DNA from: Taishania sp045629585
GTDB taxonomy: Bacteria; Bacteroidota; Bacteroidia; Flavobacteriales_D; Crocinitomicaceae
Length of the DNA stretch: 64,000 nucleotides
Direction of reading: 5' to 3'
NCBI GenBank assembly: GCA_045629585.1
Contig: JAZQRM010000056.1
Location: forward strand, 30,900 to 94,899
The position numbers were made by a program, and so were the translations under genes. Positions 25,980-34,867 of this stretch are shown here, one piece after another (the first letter of the stretch is position 1; every line of letters begins with the position of its first letter). The notes under the pieces are model-generated. The model was given only the letters and a program-made list of their open reading frames with translations, was not told the DNA's origin and did no database searches.

Positions 25980-28052
25980 ATGAGAAATATTAAACTTCTA
26001 GTTGCTACACTACTAGCAAGCACATCCTTGATGGCGCAAAATATCTTTACAGCAATACCAACTACCTCTTCTGGTTTACCTAACAATTTTAACAATTCGC
26101 ATATCGCAATTGGTGATGTAGACGGTGATGGTGATATTGATGTCTTTATCAGCGGAACATTAGGTAGTGATTTTGTCGGTAAGCTTTATCTAAACAATGG
26201 AGCAGGTGTTTTTACCGAAAAAACAAACGCCAATCTAATCGGAACGATCGTGGGTTCCTCTGAGTTTGCTGATGTAGATGGAGATGGTGATTTGGACCTA
26301 TTCATCTGCGGTAGAATAGATAATACTCCAACAATAATAACTCGCGTTTATAGAAATGACGGAACAGGTGTATTCTCTTTGATTACAAACACACTAACAG
26401 GTGTTGAAGGTGGGCAATTGGCAACTGGAGACATTGACGGAGACGGAGATGTTGATTTGATAATCACTGGAAAAGCTGCTGGAAACGTAGCTACTACTAA
26501 GGTATATAAGAACAACGGTACCGGTACTTTCACTGAATTTGCTGCTGGTTTACGTAATGCGCAACAATCCTCTATTGCCTTAGGAAATATTGATTACGTA
26601 CAAGGGGTTGATACTGATTTAGATTATGTATTGGCAGGTGCCTTCTCTCCTAACATGGGTGTACAAGTATATGCGAATAACGGAACAGGGGTTGGAACAG
26701 CAATAACAAACTATGAGCTACCCAACACTGTAGAAGGCATGATTAAACTTTTTGACTACGACAACGATGGCGATTTGGATCTTTTGGTGACAGGTGGAAG
26801 TTATGTATCAAGAATATTTCGTAACAACGGCTCTGGGTTGTTCCTGGCTAACACCCAACAACTACCAGCCTTCAGCTTTACTTCAATTACAGTAGGAGAC
26901 TTCAATGGGGATAACTACAAGGACTTTATAATCAACGGAAATGAGTCAGGAACGAATATTGCCTATATATTTATCAATAATAATGGAGATGGAACATTCA
27001 CACAACATACACAAACGTTAAATGGTGGATCAAGAGGAAACATTGTTAGCGCTGACTTTGATGGGGATGGGGATTTAGATCTAATCATATCTGGTGGTAC
27101 AAGTTATTCACAATACTACAGAAACGGTGTTTGTGCTCTCAATTTACCCCCATCTGTACCTACATTGGAAACACCTTGTATAATTACTAGCTTAACGCAA
27201 TTAACAAGCCCGACAGTAACGGATTGCAATGGTACAACCATCGTTGGAACGCCATCTGGAACAACTCCTATAAACACAGGAGGTATGGTTAGATGGACCT
27301 ACTCTTTTGAAGGAGAAACACACACCTTAACTCAAAATATATCAGTTGTAAACAACGGAGTAGTACCAATCCCGAACACTACTAATCTTACCGCAATCTC
27401 AACGCGTTGTGGAGCGGCTTCTTTAACATCTCCAACGGCACTTTCGGCATGTGGACAAACGATAAATGGTACGCCTAGCTTAACGAACTTCCAAATCTCT
27501 CAAACCATAACTTGGACCTACAGAGATAATTTTGGGAACACCTCTACACAACAACAAGAATACATTGTTGAACAAGAAATCAATAACGCTGTGACAATTA
27601 ATGGTGATGGTTCTTTAACGGCAACGGAAGATGACGAACACATCGAATACCTATGGCTCGATTGTAACGACACAGGACTTGTATTAGACAACAATACGTC
27701 ACGTACTTTTATTGCACCTTCAACAGGAAATTACCAAGTACGCTTACGTAATGAAGCATGTGAACTTTTCTCCGCTTGTTACACTGTGAACTATGTAAAT
27801 ACAGAAGCTATTAACAAATATAACGCTGTCATTTATCCAAATCCAACCAATGGTGAAGTGACCCTTTCGTGGGACCAATCAATCACCGCTGGAACAATTG
27901 AAATCCTTGACGCAATGGGAAGACTAGTAGAAACCTTCCAATTCGAAAATCAAACACAAAAAGCAATTCAATTGGACGGAAAAGCAGGAATCTACAACAT
28001 TCGTTTTACCAACGAACAAGGTACTTTCACTCAACGCATCGTAAAACAATAA
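25980..28052 (+). CDS. Secreted FG-GAP/VCBS repeat protein with T9SS type A sorting domain
   Basis: A 690-residue protein with a signal peptide (ends LMAQ, residue about 20). A run of FG-GAP/VCBS calcium-binding repeats with DxDGDGDxD motifs (DVDGDGDIDVF, DVDGDGDLDLF, DIDGDGDVDLI, DYDNDGDLDLL, DFDGDGDLDLI) spans about residues 40-375. Two Cys-containing Ig-like modules follow (about 385-530). The last 75 residues are a Por secretion tail (YPNPTNGEVTLSW ... GIYNIRFTNEQGTFTQRIVKQ). It should cross the outer membrane by the type IX system and be attached to or released from the cell surface. It is monocistronic, with a terminator. Confidence 0.9.
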   Translation: MRNIKLLVATLLASTSLMAQNIFTAIPTTSSGLPNNFNNSHIAIGDVDGDGDIDVFISGTLGSDFVGKLYLNNGAGVFTEKTNANLIGTIVGSSEFADVDGDGDLDLFICGRIDNTPTIITRVYRNDGTGVFSLITNTLTGVEGGQLATGDIDGDGDVDLIITGKAAGNVATTKVYKNNGTGTFTEFAAGLRNAQQSSIALGNIDYVQGVDTDLDYVLAGAFSPNMGVQVYANNGTGVGTAITNYELPNTVEGMIKLFDYDNDGDLDLLVTGGSYVSRIFRNNGSGLFLANTQQLPAFSFTSITVGDFNGDNYKDFIINGNESGTNIAYIFINNNGDGTFTQHTQTLNGGSRGNIVSADFDGDGDLDLIISGGTSYSQYYRNGVCALNLPPSVPTLETPCIITSLTQLTSPTVTDCNGTTIVGTPSGTTPINTGGMVRWTYSFEGETHTLTQNISVVNNGVVPIPNTTNLTAISTRCGAASLTSPTALSACGQTINGTPSLTNFQISQTITWTYRDNFGNTSTQQQEYIVEQEINNAVTINGDGSLTATEDDEHIEYLWLDCNDTGLVLDNNTSRTFIAPSTGNYQVRLRNEACELFSACYTVNYVNTEAINKYNAVIYPNPTNGEVTLSWDQSITAGTIEILDAMGRLVETFQFENQTQKAIQLDGKAGIYNIRFTNEQGTFTQRIVKQ

Positions 28053-28067
28053 TCGTTTTTAACAGAT

Positions 28068-28098
28068 AAAAAAAGAGGGTCAAAAGCCCTCTTTTTTT
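28068..28098 (+). terminator. Intrinsic terminator after the FG-GAP gene
   Basis: GAGGG (28075-28079) pairs with CCCTC (28087-28091), flanked by seven A on the left and seven T on the right, which extend the stem. It lies 15 nt after the stop codon and may also serve the convergent DUF3024 gene. Confidence 0.85.
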
Positions 28099-28164
28099 GT
28101 TTTATATAGATATAAATAATCGATGGATAAACAAATCCTTTTGGTAATACACTGAAATAGAAAT

Positions 28165-28509
28165 CTATCCAAAAAAACAACTATAAGCATCCTCTTTTAC
28201 AACATCAAGTAATTCGTGAATGCTACTTCCTGTCGGATGAGGCTCATACAATTCCCATTTTCCGCTTGCTCGCATCCAATACAACTTCCAAGTATTACTC
28301 GATTTCACATAACTGATTTTTGCAAATTCACCATGGACAATCTGACTTTCATCGTTCCAAAGTGGACGAATCTCAAATAAAACGGCTTTATTCTTCTCCC
28401 ATGTAAACCCCATGTCTAACTTTTTACGAATTTCTAAGTCAGCGGGGCGAACTTCTTCATTAAATTCATTTAAATACTGCAGGGTTATTTTATCAAAAAT
28501 ATCACTCAT
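28165..28509 (-). CDS. DUF3024 family protein
   Basis: A 114-residue protein with the family pattern: an N-terminal helix, RKKLDMGFTWEKNKAVLFEIRPLW, IVHGEFAKISYVKSSNTWKLYWMRASGKWELYEP, and a C-terminal helix. The family has no known function. Flanking genes give no clue; it stands alone on the minus strand and converges with the FG-GAP gene. Confidence 0.75.
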   Translation of the reverse strand: MSDIFDKITLQYLNEFNEEVRPADLEIRKKLDMGFTWEKNKAVLFEIRPLWNDESQIVHGEFAKISYVKSSNTWKLYWMRASGKWELYEPHPTGSSIHELLDVVKEDAYSCFFG

Positions 28510-28619
28510 TTTTCATTTGTATAAGAAGTGCCAAAATATAGATTATATTGATAAAACAACACGTTATATTTAAAAAAAAGCTCAATAAATAAGGATAATC
28601 ATTAACTAAAGAACTTTCT

Positions 28620-29343
28620 TCACCTCATCTTTTGCTCCCAAACAATTTCACCTTGGTGATTGAAATACTTTATTCCTGTAAAAGGTCCTGTAGTTTGTAA
28701 AAACTCATTTTCAGTGGCATTCATCCCGATAATCAATCGACCTTGTTCATTGCCAATGATCAATGCTTTTGTGCCATCTTCGAGGGCTACCAAATGAATG
28801 ACCTCACCGGATGTCTTAGGATCATCTAATCCAATTACTCCTCTCGAATTACCGTCCTCAGAGGTGTTAACTTCTGCTCCGCCTAATTCCCATCCTTTGG
28901 GATCGTTCCAAGTTATTCCTGCGCTCTCAATCAATTTTTCCAGTATTGGGATCGGCAAGTTTATCTCCCAAAAGTACGCGATCAAAACCGTCTTTATTTA
29001 AAACAACGATACCATCGGTGGCGTGACGATAATCTTTGTAATATTCCATATAATTATCTGCTTCGGCACCAAAAGCGCTTGCCCAATATTTACGCACTTT
29101 TACAGAATCGGTACGCACTCTGTCTTTTGAATAAGGAATCAGAGCACCAATCAAAATGCGATCTTTACCTTCTTGGTCTTCAAAAACAATCCCTTTTGCG
29201 CGAATGACTCCAAAGGTGGTGGATTGGGTATAACTGTATAATCCAAAGGCTAAGATTAACAGAACCATTAACCGATTCATCAAACGTGTACGACGGTATT
29301 TTTTTTCGATTTTTTCTACTCGATTTAATAGTTTATTATCCAT
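28620..29343 (-). pseudogene. Membrane-anchored hypothetical protein, frameshifted in a poly-A tract
   Basis: The first frame (from the ATG at 29343) encodes a coiled N-terminus, one membrane helix (RLMVLLILAFGLYSYTQS) and repeats such as FGVIRAKGIVFEDQEGKDRILIGALIP and GIVVLNKDGFDRVLLGD, then stops after NTGKID. The second frame continues with ESAGITWNDPKGWELGGAEVN, GVIGLDD and GRLIIGMN. Removing one A from the five-A run at 28935-28939 joins them in one reading of about 240 residues. The D-R-x-x-(L/I)-G pattern repeats on both sides of the join. It is either a real frameshift or an assembly error in a homopolymer. Confidence 0.7.
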
Positions 29344-29473
29344 AAGTAGTTTATTTTCAAGTATGCTGAGATAGGGAAAATGTACTAAGGTTAACGTTAG
29401 CTCGAATAAATAGTATAGAACAAAATAAAGATTTTACGGGAAAACTAAAATCTGGGGAAAAAAGAAAAAAAAA

Positions 29474-29508
29474 GGAGACTTTTCATTAAGTAAGTCTCCC
29501 TTTTTTTT
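29474..29508. terminator. Bidirectional intrinsic terminator
   Basis: GGAGACTT (29474-29481) and AAGTCTCC (29492-29499) form a perfect stem, with an A-run to the left and eight T to the right. It can end transcription of the minus-strand gene at 29607-30239. The rest of 29344-29606 holds no gene that I can see. Confidence 0.8.
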
Positions 29509-29606
29509 ACATTTTTAATCAAATACAAACCTAGACATTATTTTATAGTGTATAATATCATTGTTTGATGTATTAAACATCGATCTTCATATTTGACTTT
29601 TTACAA

Positions 29607-30239
29607 TTATCTTAAAATTGCAGGTTCAAGCTCAATAGATGTACCAAATGGATTCACTACATTAAAGATCAATCGCAAATCAGAGCTCACATTTAAATTA
29701 TCATATTCTGGGTGAAATGCCATAGAAATTGTCGTGTTGTTAACCATCTTACGAGCAACAGCTTTACTTTCAACACGCTTATGATTATCCATAATTGTAA
29801 TCAAATCTTCAAACTCTTTCATTTTTTCCAATTCGTAGTTGTGATGATACGTCAATAATTTACCTGTTTTCGTTCTAATTACCATATGAACATACAAACG
29901 ATCATATACATTATTGCGATTAGCTGTATTTTTCCCGACTCTCTCATTACTAACAGTAACTTTTTCATTCTCTGTATTTAAAGAACCTTTTTCGGAAGTG
30001 TGAACCCCTATAGCATACTGAGGCACGAAAAAACTTGAGTTAGCATCTAATTCAATTTCGTCGTAAACAAACGCATCACGTCCCAATAGTATATGTCCAA
30101 TTTTTAAATAAGCGATAGTTGAACCACACTCAAGATTATTCGTAAACTGAAACTTACAAAAATCTCTGTCTTTCTGATTATCAATTGCACTGATAACTTC
30201 TGCATCAACTGGATTTAATCTCTTAAATTCCTTTACCAT
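29607..30239 (-). CDS. Hypothetical protein next to the defence-like operon
   Basis: A 210-residue protein that I do not recognise. It has no signal peptide or membrane helix. Beta-rich stretches dominate (GSTIAYLKIGHILLGRDAFVYDEIELD; YDRLYVHMVIRTKTGKLLTYHHNYELE), with a late segment LRLIFNVVNPFGTSIELEPAIL. It lies 109 nt downstream of the GIY-YIG-like gene on the same strand and has a -7 element and a palindrome in front, so it may be transcribed separately. It ends before a strong terminator. Confidence 0.65.
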   Translation of the reverse strand: MVKEFKRLNPVDAEVISAIDNQKDRDFCKFQFTNNLECGSTIAYLKIGHILLGRDAFVYDEIELDANSSFFVPQYAIGVHTSEKGSLNTENEKVTVSNERVGKNTANRNNVYDRLYVHMVIRTKTGKLLTYHHNYELEKMKEFEDLITIMDNHKRVESKAVARKMVNNTTISMAFHPEYDNLNVSSDLRLIFNVVNPFGTSIELEPAILR

Positions 30240-30270
30240 AACTAGTAGTATTTATATTAATTTATACCAC

Positions 30271-30278
30271 CAAAATTA
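30271..30278 (-). promoter_or_regulatory. Candidate -7 element before the hypothetical gene
   Basis: Read on the minus strand this is TAATTTTG, a full TAnnTTTG match 32 nt upstream of the ATG at 30239. No TTG at a suitable distance was found. Confidence 0.35.
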
Positions 30279-30300
30279 TAACCAAAATTGTTATTTACTC

Positions 30301-30339
30301 TAAGTGTTTATACCGAATTATAAAGAGTGTTAACACTTA
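30301..30339. promoter_or_regulatory. Palindromic operator-like or hairpin element
   Basis: TAAGTGTT (30301-30308) is repeated inverted as AACACTTA (30332-30339). The right arm is itself part of a perfect 12-bp palindrome AGTGTTAACACT (30327-30338). It lies between the GIY-YIG-like gene and the next gene. There is no T-run, so an operator is more likely than a terminator. Confidence 0.4.
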
Positions 30340-30348
30340 GATTTACGT

Positions 30349-30933
30349 CTACTGCCTACCAATAATAGGACTAAAATGTTGCCTAAATTCCTGCTCGATC
30401 ATGGGAAGTGTTATGTCATAATGGTACGTCGTCACGGGTAAAACTCTAAAGCGAAACAGGTAATCTTTTAAATCCAAATTCTTAGATAGTTTCAAAGCAT
30501 ATGTTTGGGAATTCGTTGGAAATAAAATATGCTCCTTTACTCTACTTCGAAGTTTTTTCCTTTTTCCTACATATAGGCACACCCAATTATCCTTTGCACA
30601 TTGCTCATCCATTTTGTTGCCCCACTTATCATACCTAGATTCAATGATACGAGGAGTTTTCTCGGGACGACCGTTAATGTAAGCATACTTAAATGCTTCT
30701 AATACGACTATATCTTCAATATACACCTCAAACATATAAATCCCCGGTGTGTTCGGAACATTACACAGTAATAGCTGCATAACATCTCCATCATCGGTTA
30801 ACCTAAACTCTATAGGTTGAGATAACTGGTCAACAATCGTTGTAAAAGCACCTTGTAATTGTGATTTATAGCGACGAACTACTTCTTGTACCTCCTGATC
30901 AAAGATTTGTGTACAGCTTTGAATGTTTGACAT
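30349..30933 (-). CDS. GIY-YIG nuclease-like protein (last gene of the 12-gene operon)
   Basis: A 194-residue protein. PGIYMFEVY near residue 62, then a long insertion, then CLYVGKRKKLRSRVKEHI near residue 120 give the GIY...YVG pattern with the conserved Arg and His of the GIY-YIG nuclease fold. A late Glu (MIEQEFRQHFSPIIG) fits the metal-binding Glu and closing motif. The spacing between GIY and YIG is longer than usual. It starts 10 nt after the UDG-like gene. If active it would cut DNA; the assignment rests on motif spacing only. Confidence 0.6.
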   Translation of the reverse strand: MSNIQSCTQIFDQEVQEVVRRYKSQLQGAFTTIVDQLSQPIEFRLTDDGDVMQLLLCNVPNTPGIYMFEVYIEDIVVLEAFKYAYINGRPEKTPRIIESRYDKWGNKMDEQCAKDNWVCLYVGKRKKLRSRVKEHILFPTNSQTYALKLSKNLDLKDYLFRFRVLPVTTYHYDITLPMIEQEFRQHFSPIIGRQ

Positions 30934-30943
30934 ATAATTTGAT

Positions 30944-31639
30944 TTAGGATTTAGATAAGATTCTTCTTACTTGCCAAATTAAGCGCTCTCTTGAACCGAT
31001 GTCTAAAGCTCTTTGACCACTTAACATCGAAGTAAAAAGGATGTGAGTATCTTTCAAAGAAGGTTCATTCGTTATTCTATAAGAACCAAACTCTTCATCA
31101 AATTCAAAATCATAGCCCATCCAAACGCCTACGTTCTGATCGTTTATTTTCTTTTTGTTGATTCCTGTAAATTCTCTCGCTAAAGCATTACTTACTACAA
31201 TCACCTTTGGAAGGATAGTCGAAATACGATCTTTGGCAATCTCCAACTGATCAAAAAGAAAACTAGCTCCCTCAGCGTCCCTCATTAGTTGCTCCACTAA
31301 TTTTTGATTTGTTTCCCTAAAAACAAATAAATCGATGTGCGTCCAATTGGAATAATTGGAAGTTTGACTGTCCAAAAGTTCATTGTGTATTAAACCAAAA
31401 GGTTTAAAATATCCTCTATCAGCATTTCGAGTGTAGTGTCCTTTGTAAGTAGGATTTTCTGATTGTAATTCATGCTTTTCTGTATAAGAAGGATTTATCC
31501 CCAAAAACAGTAATTCACAGTCTTGTTCATCATCATCATGCTGAAAGACAAATCCCCTGTTGTGTAAGTTATACTTTTCAATAACTTGTTGGTGTTTTAC
31601 GAATAGCTCTTCGTAAGTTTTTAGTAGTTGAGTTTTCAT
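30944..31639 (-). CDS. Uracil-DNA-glycosylase-superfamily-like protein
   Basis: A 231-residue protein with elements in the order of the UDG fold: LLFLGINPSYTEKH (compare GxNPG/GEAPG motif 1), NWTHIDLFVFRE, IVVSNALAREFTG in the middle, and HILFTSMLSGQRALD near the C-terminus, where UDGs carry an H-P-S-type motif. The charged residues differ from housekeeping UDGs, so activity on uracil is not assured; it may recognise another modified base. It lies 28 nt downstream of the OLD nuclease gene and 10 nt before the GIY-YIG-like gene. Confidence 0.5.
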   Translation of the reverse strand: MKTQLLKTYEELFVKHQQVIEKYNLHNRGFVFQHDDDEQDCELLFLGINPSYTEKHELQSENPTYKGHYTRNADRGYFKPFGLIHNELLDSQTSNYSNWTHIDLFVFRETNQKLVEQLMRDAEGASFLFDQLEIAKDRISTILPKVIVVSNALAREFTGINKKKINDQNVGVWMGYDFEFDEEFGSYRITNEPSLKDTHILFTSMLSGQRALDIGSRERLIWQVRRILSKS

Positions 31640-31667
31640 GGTTAAAATATTATTTATGACATCAATT

Positions 31668-33473
31668 TTACTGATGTAGATTTAATTGATTCAAAAAATC
31701 TAATAACTCTTGTTCAACGACTTCACCCCACTCCTCAATTGTCATATTATCGAATACATTGAAATTATTTTTTTCTTTAATATTCTTATTTCCTAGTCCT
31801 TTTTCAGATATAACATCTTTAACAATAGTTCTTACATTATCTTCTGCTCTGAAATCTGGAAATGTCCTCATTTCGCAATTATATACTCTTTCAATACATC
31901 TCGGATGATAATAGTTCTCTATACAACTTCGATGAATTACGTATGCTCTAGAATTAGGTTTTCTATCAATATAATTTTGCGCTTTTTGATTTTGGTCTTC
32001 TTGTTTATTTTGTTGTTTGTCACTATCAATTAATAAGAAAAGATTTCTACCGGAATTATCAAAGTAATCTATGTTTAAGAAACTATCTATATCTGTACCC
32101 CCACCAAAAGGTAAAACGAGAATCTTAGGATTACCAATTAAAGTGAATCCAAGCATTTTTTTACAAATGATATCATAAAACTTCATATCATTTGTACTTT
32201 CTACAAACAGTATATACTCGTGATGATCTCTAAGGTTAAAAGAAGGCTTAATACCAAGTTCATCTATTATTTTAAATAAAAATTCTCTTTCATTTCCTTC
32301 GACTGCATTTTCATAATTCGATTGAGTCATTTTTGTACACAAAACGACACCGTCTATATGTGTTGCGCCAGCAAATACAGGTGAATGAGTGGTTGTTATT
32401 ACTTGATTTTCGTTAGATAATTCTTTTAATGCGTTTAATAAATCTTGTTGAGCTGTTGGGTGCAGAAATGTTTCTGGCTCTTCTATTAAATATATTATAT
32501 TATTTCCCTTACTTTTCTGCGCTAAATATCTAAATCTAGCAACCATAAATAACCTTCTATAGCCTGTACCTTTATGAGTCATAGGGATGAATTTATCATC
32601 ACCTGTGAACTGAAAGGAAACATCAACACTTTTAATAGCGTCTTTCCAAGCAACATTTGGACTAATATCAATATCTAATAAGTTTGAAGCATATTCTTGC
32701 ATATAAGATTTAAGAATTAATGCTTCCTTTTTCATTTCTACGTTAATTTCATCCTTGAAAATTTGTAACCTAGCCTCTGCATGTTTAAAATATTCTTCTA
32801 TTTCTGTTACCGTAGCCGTTTTAAATTTTGTATCTGCTTCTAATCCATAGTCAGCTTTAAACATCTCTACTTCAGGAAACAAAAATGATATCTTCATATC
32901 ATCTGGCAGCCAATAATTAGTTCTAGGCTGATCTATAAAATGCTCTTTTATATGTTTTATCTTTTCAGCCTTCGAGTTCCTTCCTTTTGCTTTAATAGGG
33001 ATTACTATTTTATACTTTTCTAAAATCGCAGAAATATCTTCATCGGATTTAAAATATAAGCCTCGAAGTTCTAAATTTTCAAAATCATTCATCAAAATAA
33101 ACTCTTCACTCCAAGATTTCCCAATGTTATATGCTACTCTTTTATAGATTATAGAATTATCAAAAGTCAAATCATTAATAAATTCATCTAGTCCTTCTGT
33201 CTTTTTTACTTTTGATTTTACTTTAGTTTCAAGTAAGTCAGTAATTGAGTCTGAGCTTAACTTAAATTCAAATTCTATTGGTTTAGTTACATCATTAAAA
33301 TCAGTTTGTGTGATATTAAAACTTTTAATATCTAAATATGTTGCAATTGCATTTAAAACAATAGTTTTACCTGCATCATTTTTACCTACAACAGATGAAA
33401 AAGGAGCAAGATTGATCGTACGAGTTTCATTTATACCCCGATAATTAGTTATCTTAAGTTTTGATATATACAT
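31668..33473 (-). CDS. OLD-family ATP-dependent endonuclease (AAA ATPase + TOPRIM)
   Basis: A 601-residue protein. The N-terminal ABC-type ATPase has Walker A GKNDAGKT (about residues 30-37), a late IIYLIEEPETFLHPTAQQDLL (Walker B and D-loop) and ITTTHSPVF (switch His). The C-terminal TOPRIM part has FVESTNDMKFYDII (catalytic Glu, near residue 424) and LLIDSDKQQ (DxD, near 479). OLD proteins such as GajA of Gabija cut DNA under control of nucleotide levels, which makes the MazG-like enzyme in the same operon notable. The usual GajB-type UvrD helicase is absent; a different helicase is encoded two genes upstream. The upstream gap is 30 nt. Confidence 0.88.
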   Translation of the reverse strand: MYISKLKITNYRGINETRTINLAPFSSVVGKNDAGKTIVLNAIATYLDIKSFNITQTDFNDVTKPIEFEFKLSSDSITDLLETKVKSKVKKTEGLDEFINDLTFDNSIIYKRVAYNIGKSWSEEFILMNDFENLELRGLYFKSDEDISAILEKYKIVIPIKAKGRNSKAEKIKHIKEHFIDQPRTNYWLPDDMKISFLFPEVEMFKADYGLEADTKFKTATVTEIEEYFKHAEARLQIFKDEINVEMKKEALILKSYMQEYASNLLDIDISPNVAWKDAIKSVDVSFQFTGDDKFIPMTHKGTGYRRLFMVARFRYLAQKSKGNNIIYLIEEPETFLHPTAQQDLLNALKELSNENQVITTTHSPVFAGATHIDGVVLCTKMTQSNYENAVEGNEREFLFKIIDELGIKPSFNLRDHHEYILFVESTNDMKFYDIICKKMLGFTLIGNPKILVLPFGGGTDIDSFLNIDYFDNSGRNLFLLIDSDKQQNKQEDQNQKAQNYIDRKPNSRAYVIHRSCIENYYHPRCIERVYNCEMRTFPDFRAEDNVRTIVKDVISEKGLGNKNIKEKNNFNVFDNMTIEEWGEVVEQELLDFLNQLNLHQ

Positions 33474-33503
33474 ATTGCGCTTTTTAGTAGTTGATAGAGA
33501 AGT

Positions 33504-34826
33504 TTAATCGTTATAATTCTTTTTAAAATGAATATAACAATAACACACACTAAATCGAGTATTTTGATTATTCAGAATTAAAGGGATCTCAATTTCATTT
33601 ATAAGGTCTGGAGCTGGGTGATTATATCTATTCCCCACACCATAATTACAAACTGCAATTACATTAGGTTCACTAAAAAAATTATTACGATTTCCTAGAT
33701 TGAGTCCTTTAAATGCATGTATATCCCAATTTTTTGCAGATCCATGATGAGGAATTTGGACAACATGTACATAATTTAGTTTTTCACGAAATTGAGGAGG
33801 AAAAAATAAAGGATTATTATCAGCTTTTAATGAAGTGTCACCGAAAAGTAATGTGTACAATTTAGAATTTCTTCCATTGTGGCAATCAAAATCATCACAG
33901 CATCCTCTGCAGTATACTGAAGTCCCAAAAGTGTAACCTCCATGTAAATGTTCAAAATGTATTGGTCCATGTAGCAGAACTAATCCGTGTGCATTAATGT
34001 CGCTTAAATACTTAACATATATTTTTCGGACCTCCTTTCTAATATCATCGAACTTTAAAACATCTTTCAGATCTCCTAAATTGTATCGTACTAAAAGAGA
34101 CTTAATTTCGGTATTTAATGCATCCATTTTGGCTTGGGATACACCTTGAACAAATGTTGTAAATTCCCAATGAGTATTTAGGAATAATTGAAAATTACTT
34201 TCATATAAACCAATGTTTTCTTCAGTTTTAAAATCCAAAACATCAGTACTTACAGTACCTCGCTCGTATAACCCATCACTTGCACCTTCTAAGGATTCTA
34301 GATAATCAATGTTTTTATCTCCAGGTTTTACAAATATGATGCGGGGATTACTTTCACTATTCCTTATAAACTGAATTGGATTTTCAATAAAAGCCATATA
34401 ATCAGCAAATGTCATTAGAGGATTTCCTGATGCATTTCCCTCTGTATCTGTATCTTTATCAATGTTGTTATCAAATGATGCAAGAAATAGTATTCTATTT
34501 TCAGGTGTAATATATGGTAAAATAACTCGTTTTACATCAAATTCATTCAAGAGTCTTTTTAAACCTGATACATGATCATAATCAAAGTGAGAAATGAAGA
34601 GAATATCAATGATAATTGTTGGTTTTTCACATCGATGATCAGGCATATACGATTTAAAGTCATCTATTTCATCATTTAAAGATTTTGTATGTCCTGTAAT
34701 GAAAGGACTTGTACCACAGTCATAGACTATAGTAGTATAATATTCCTTTTCATCATCCCATATTCTCCCTCCATAAAAAGCACCTTGTCCTGCTTTAAAA
34801 AATGAAAACTTTGATTGCAAATACAT
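33504..34826 (-). CDS. ComEC-like metallo-beta-lactamase-fold hydrolase
   Basis: A 440-residue protein without membrane helices. The metal motif is LFISHFDYDHVSGLKRLL (SHxDxDH, the variant seen in ComEC/Rec2-type domains, with Asp in place of the second His of HxHxDH). Further ligand motifs are LLFGDTSLKAD and VVQIPHHGSAKNWD. An insert between them carries a tight Cys cluster (VYCRGCCDDFDCHNG) that may bind zinc. It may hydrolyse nucleic acid or a nucleotide signal. It sits between the helicase (41-nt gap) and the OLD nuclease (30-nt gap). Confidence 0.8.
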   Translation of the reverse strand: MYLQSKFSFFKAGQGAFYGGRIWDDEKEYYTTIVYDCGTSPFITGHTKSLNDEIDDFKSYMPDHRCEKPTIIIDILFISHFDYDHVSGLKRLLNEFDVKRVILPYITPENRILFLASFDNNIDKDTDTEGNASGNPLMTFADYMAFIENPIQFIRNSESNPRIIFVKPGDKNIDYLESLEGASDGLYERGTVSTDVLDFKTEENIGLYESNFQLFLNTHWEFTTFVQGVSQAKMDALNTEIKSLLVRYNLGDLKDVLKFDDIRKEVRKIYVKYLSDINAHGLVLLHGPIHFEHLHGGYTFGTSVYCRGCCDDFDCHNGRNSKLYTLLFGDTSLKADNNPLFFPPQFREKLNYVHVVQIPHHGSAKNWDIHAFKGLNLGNRNNFFSEPNVIAVCNYGVGNRYNHPAPDLINEIEIPLILNNQNTRFSVCYCYIHFKKNYND

Positions 34827-34867
34827 AAATAGTAATAGATTATAATTAATGATTTATTTAACTGATT

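Noticed and set aside
28620..28985. Independent small gene starting with TTG
   Set aside because: The start is unlikely and the sequence continues the repeats of the upstream frame, so it is treated as the second half of a frameshifted gene.
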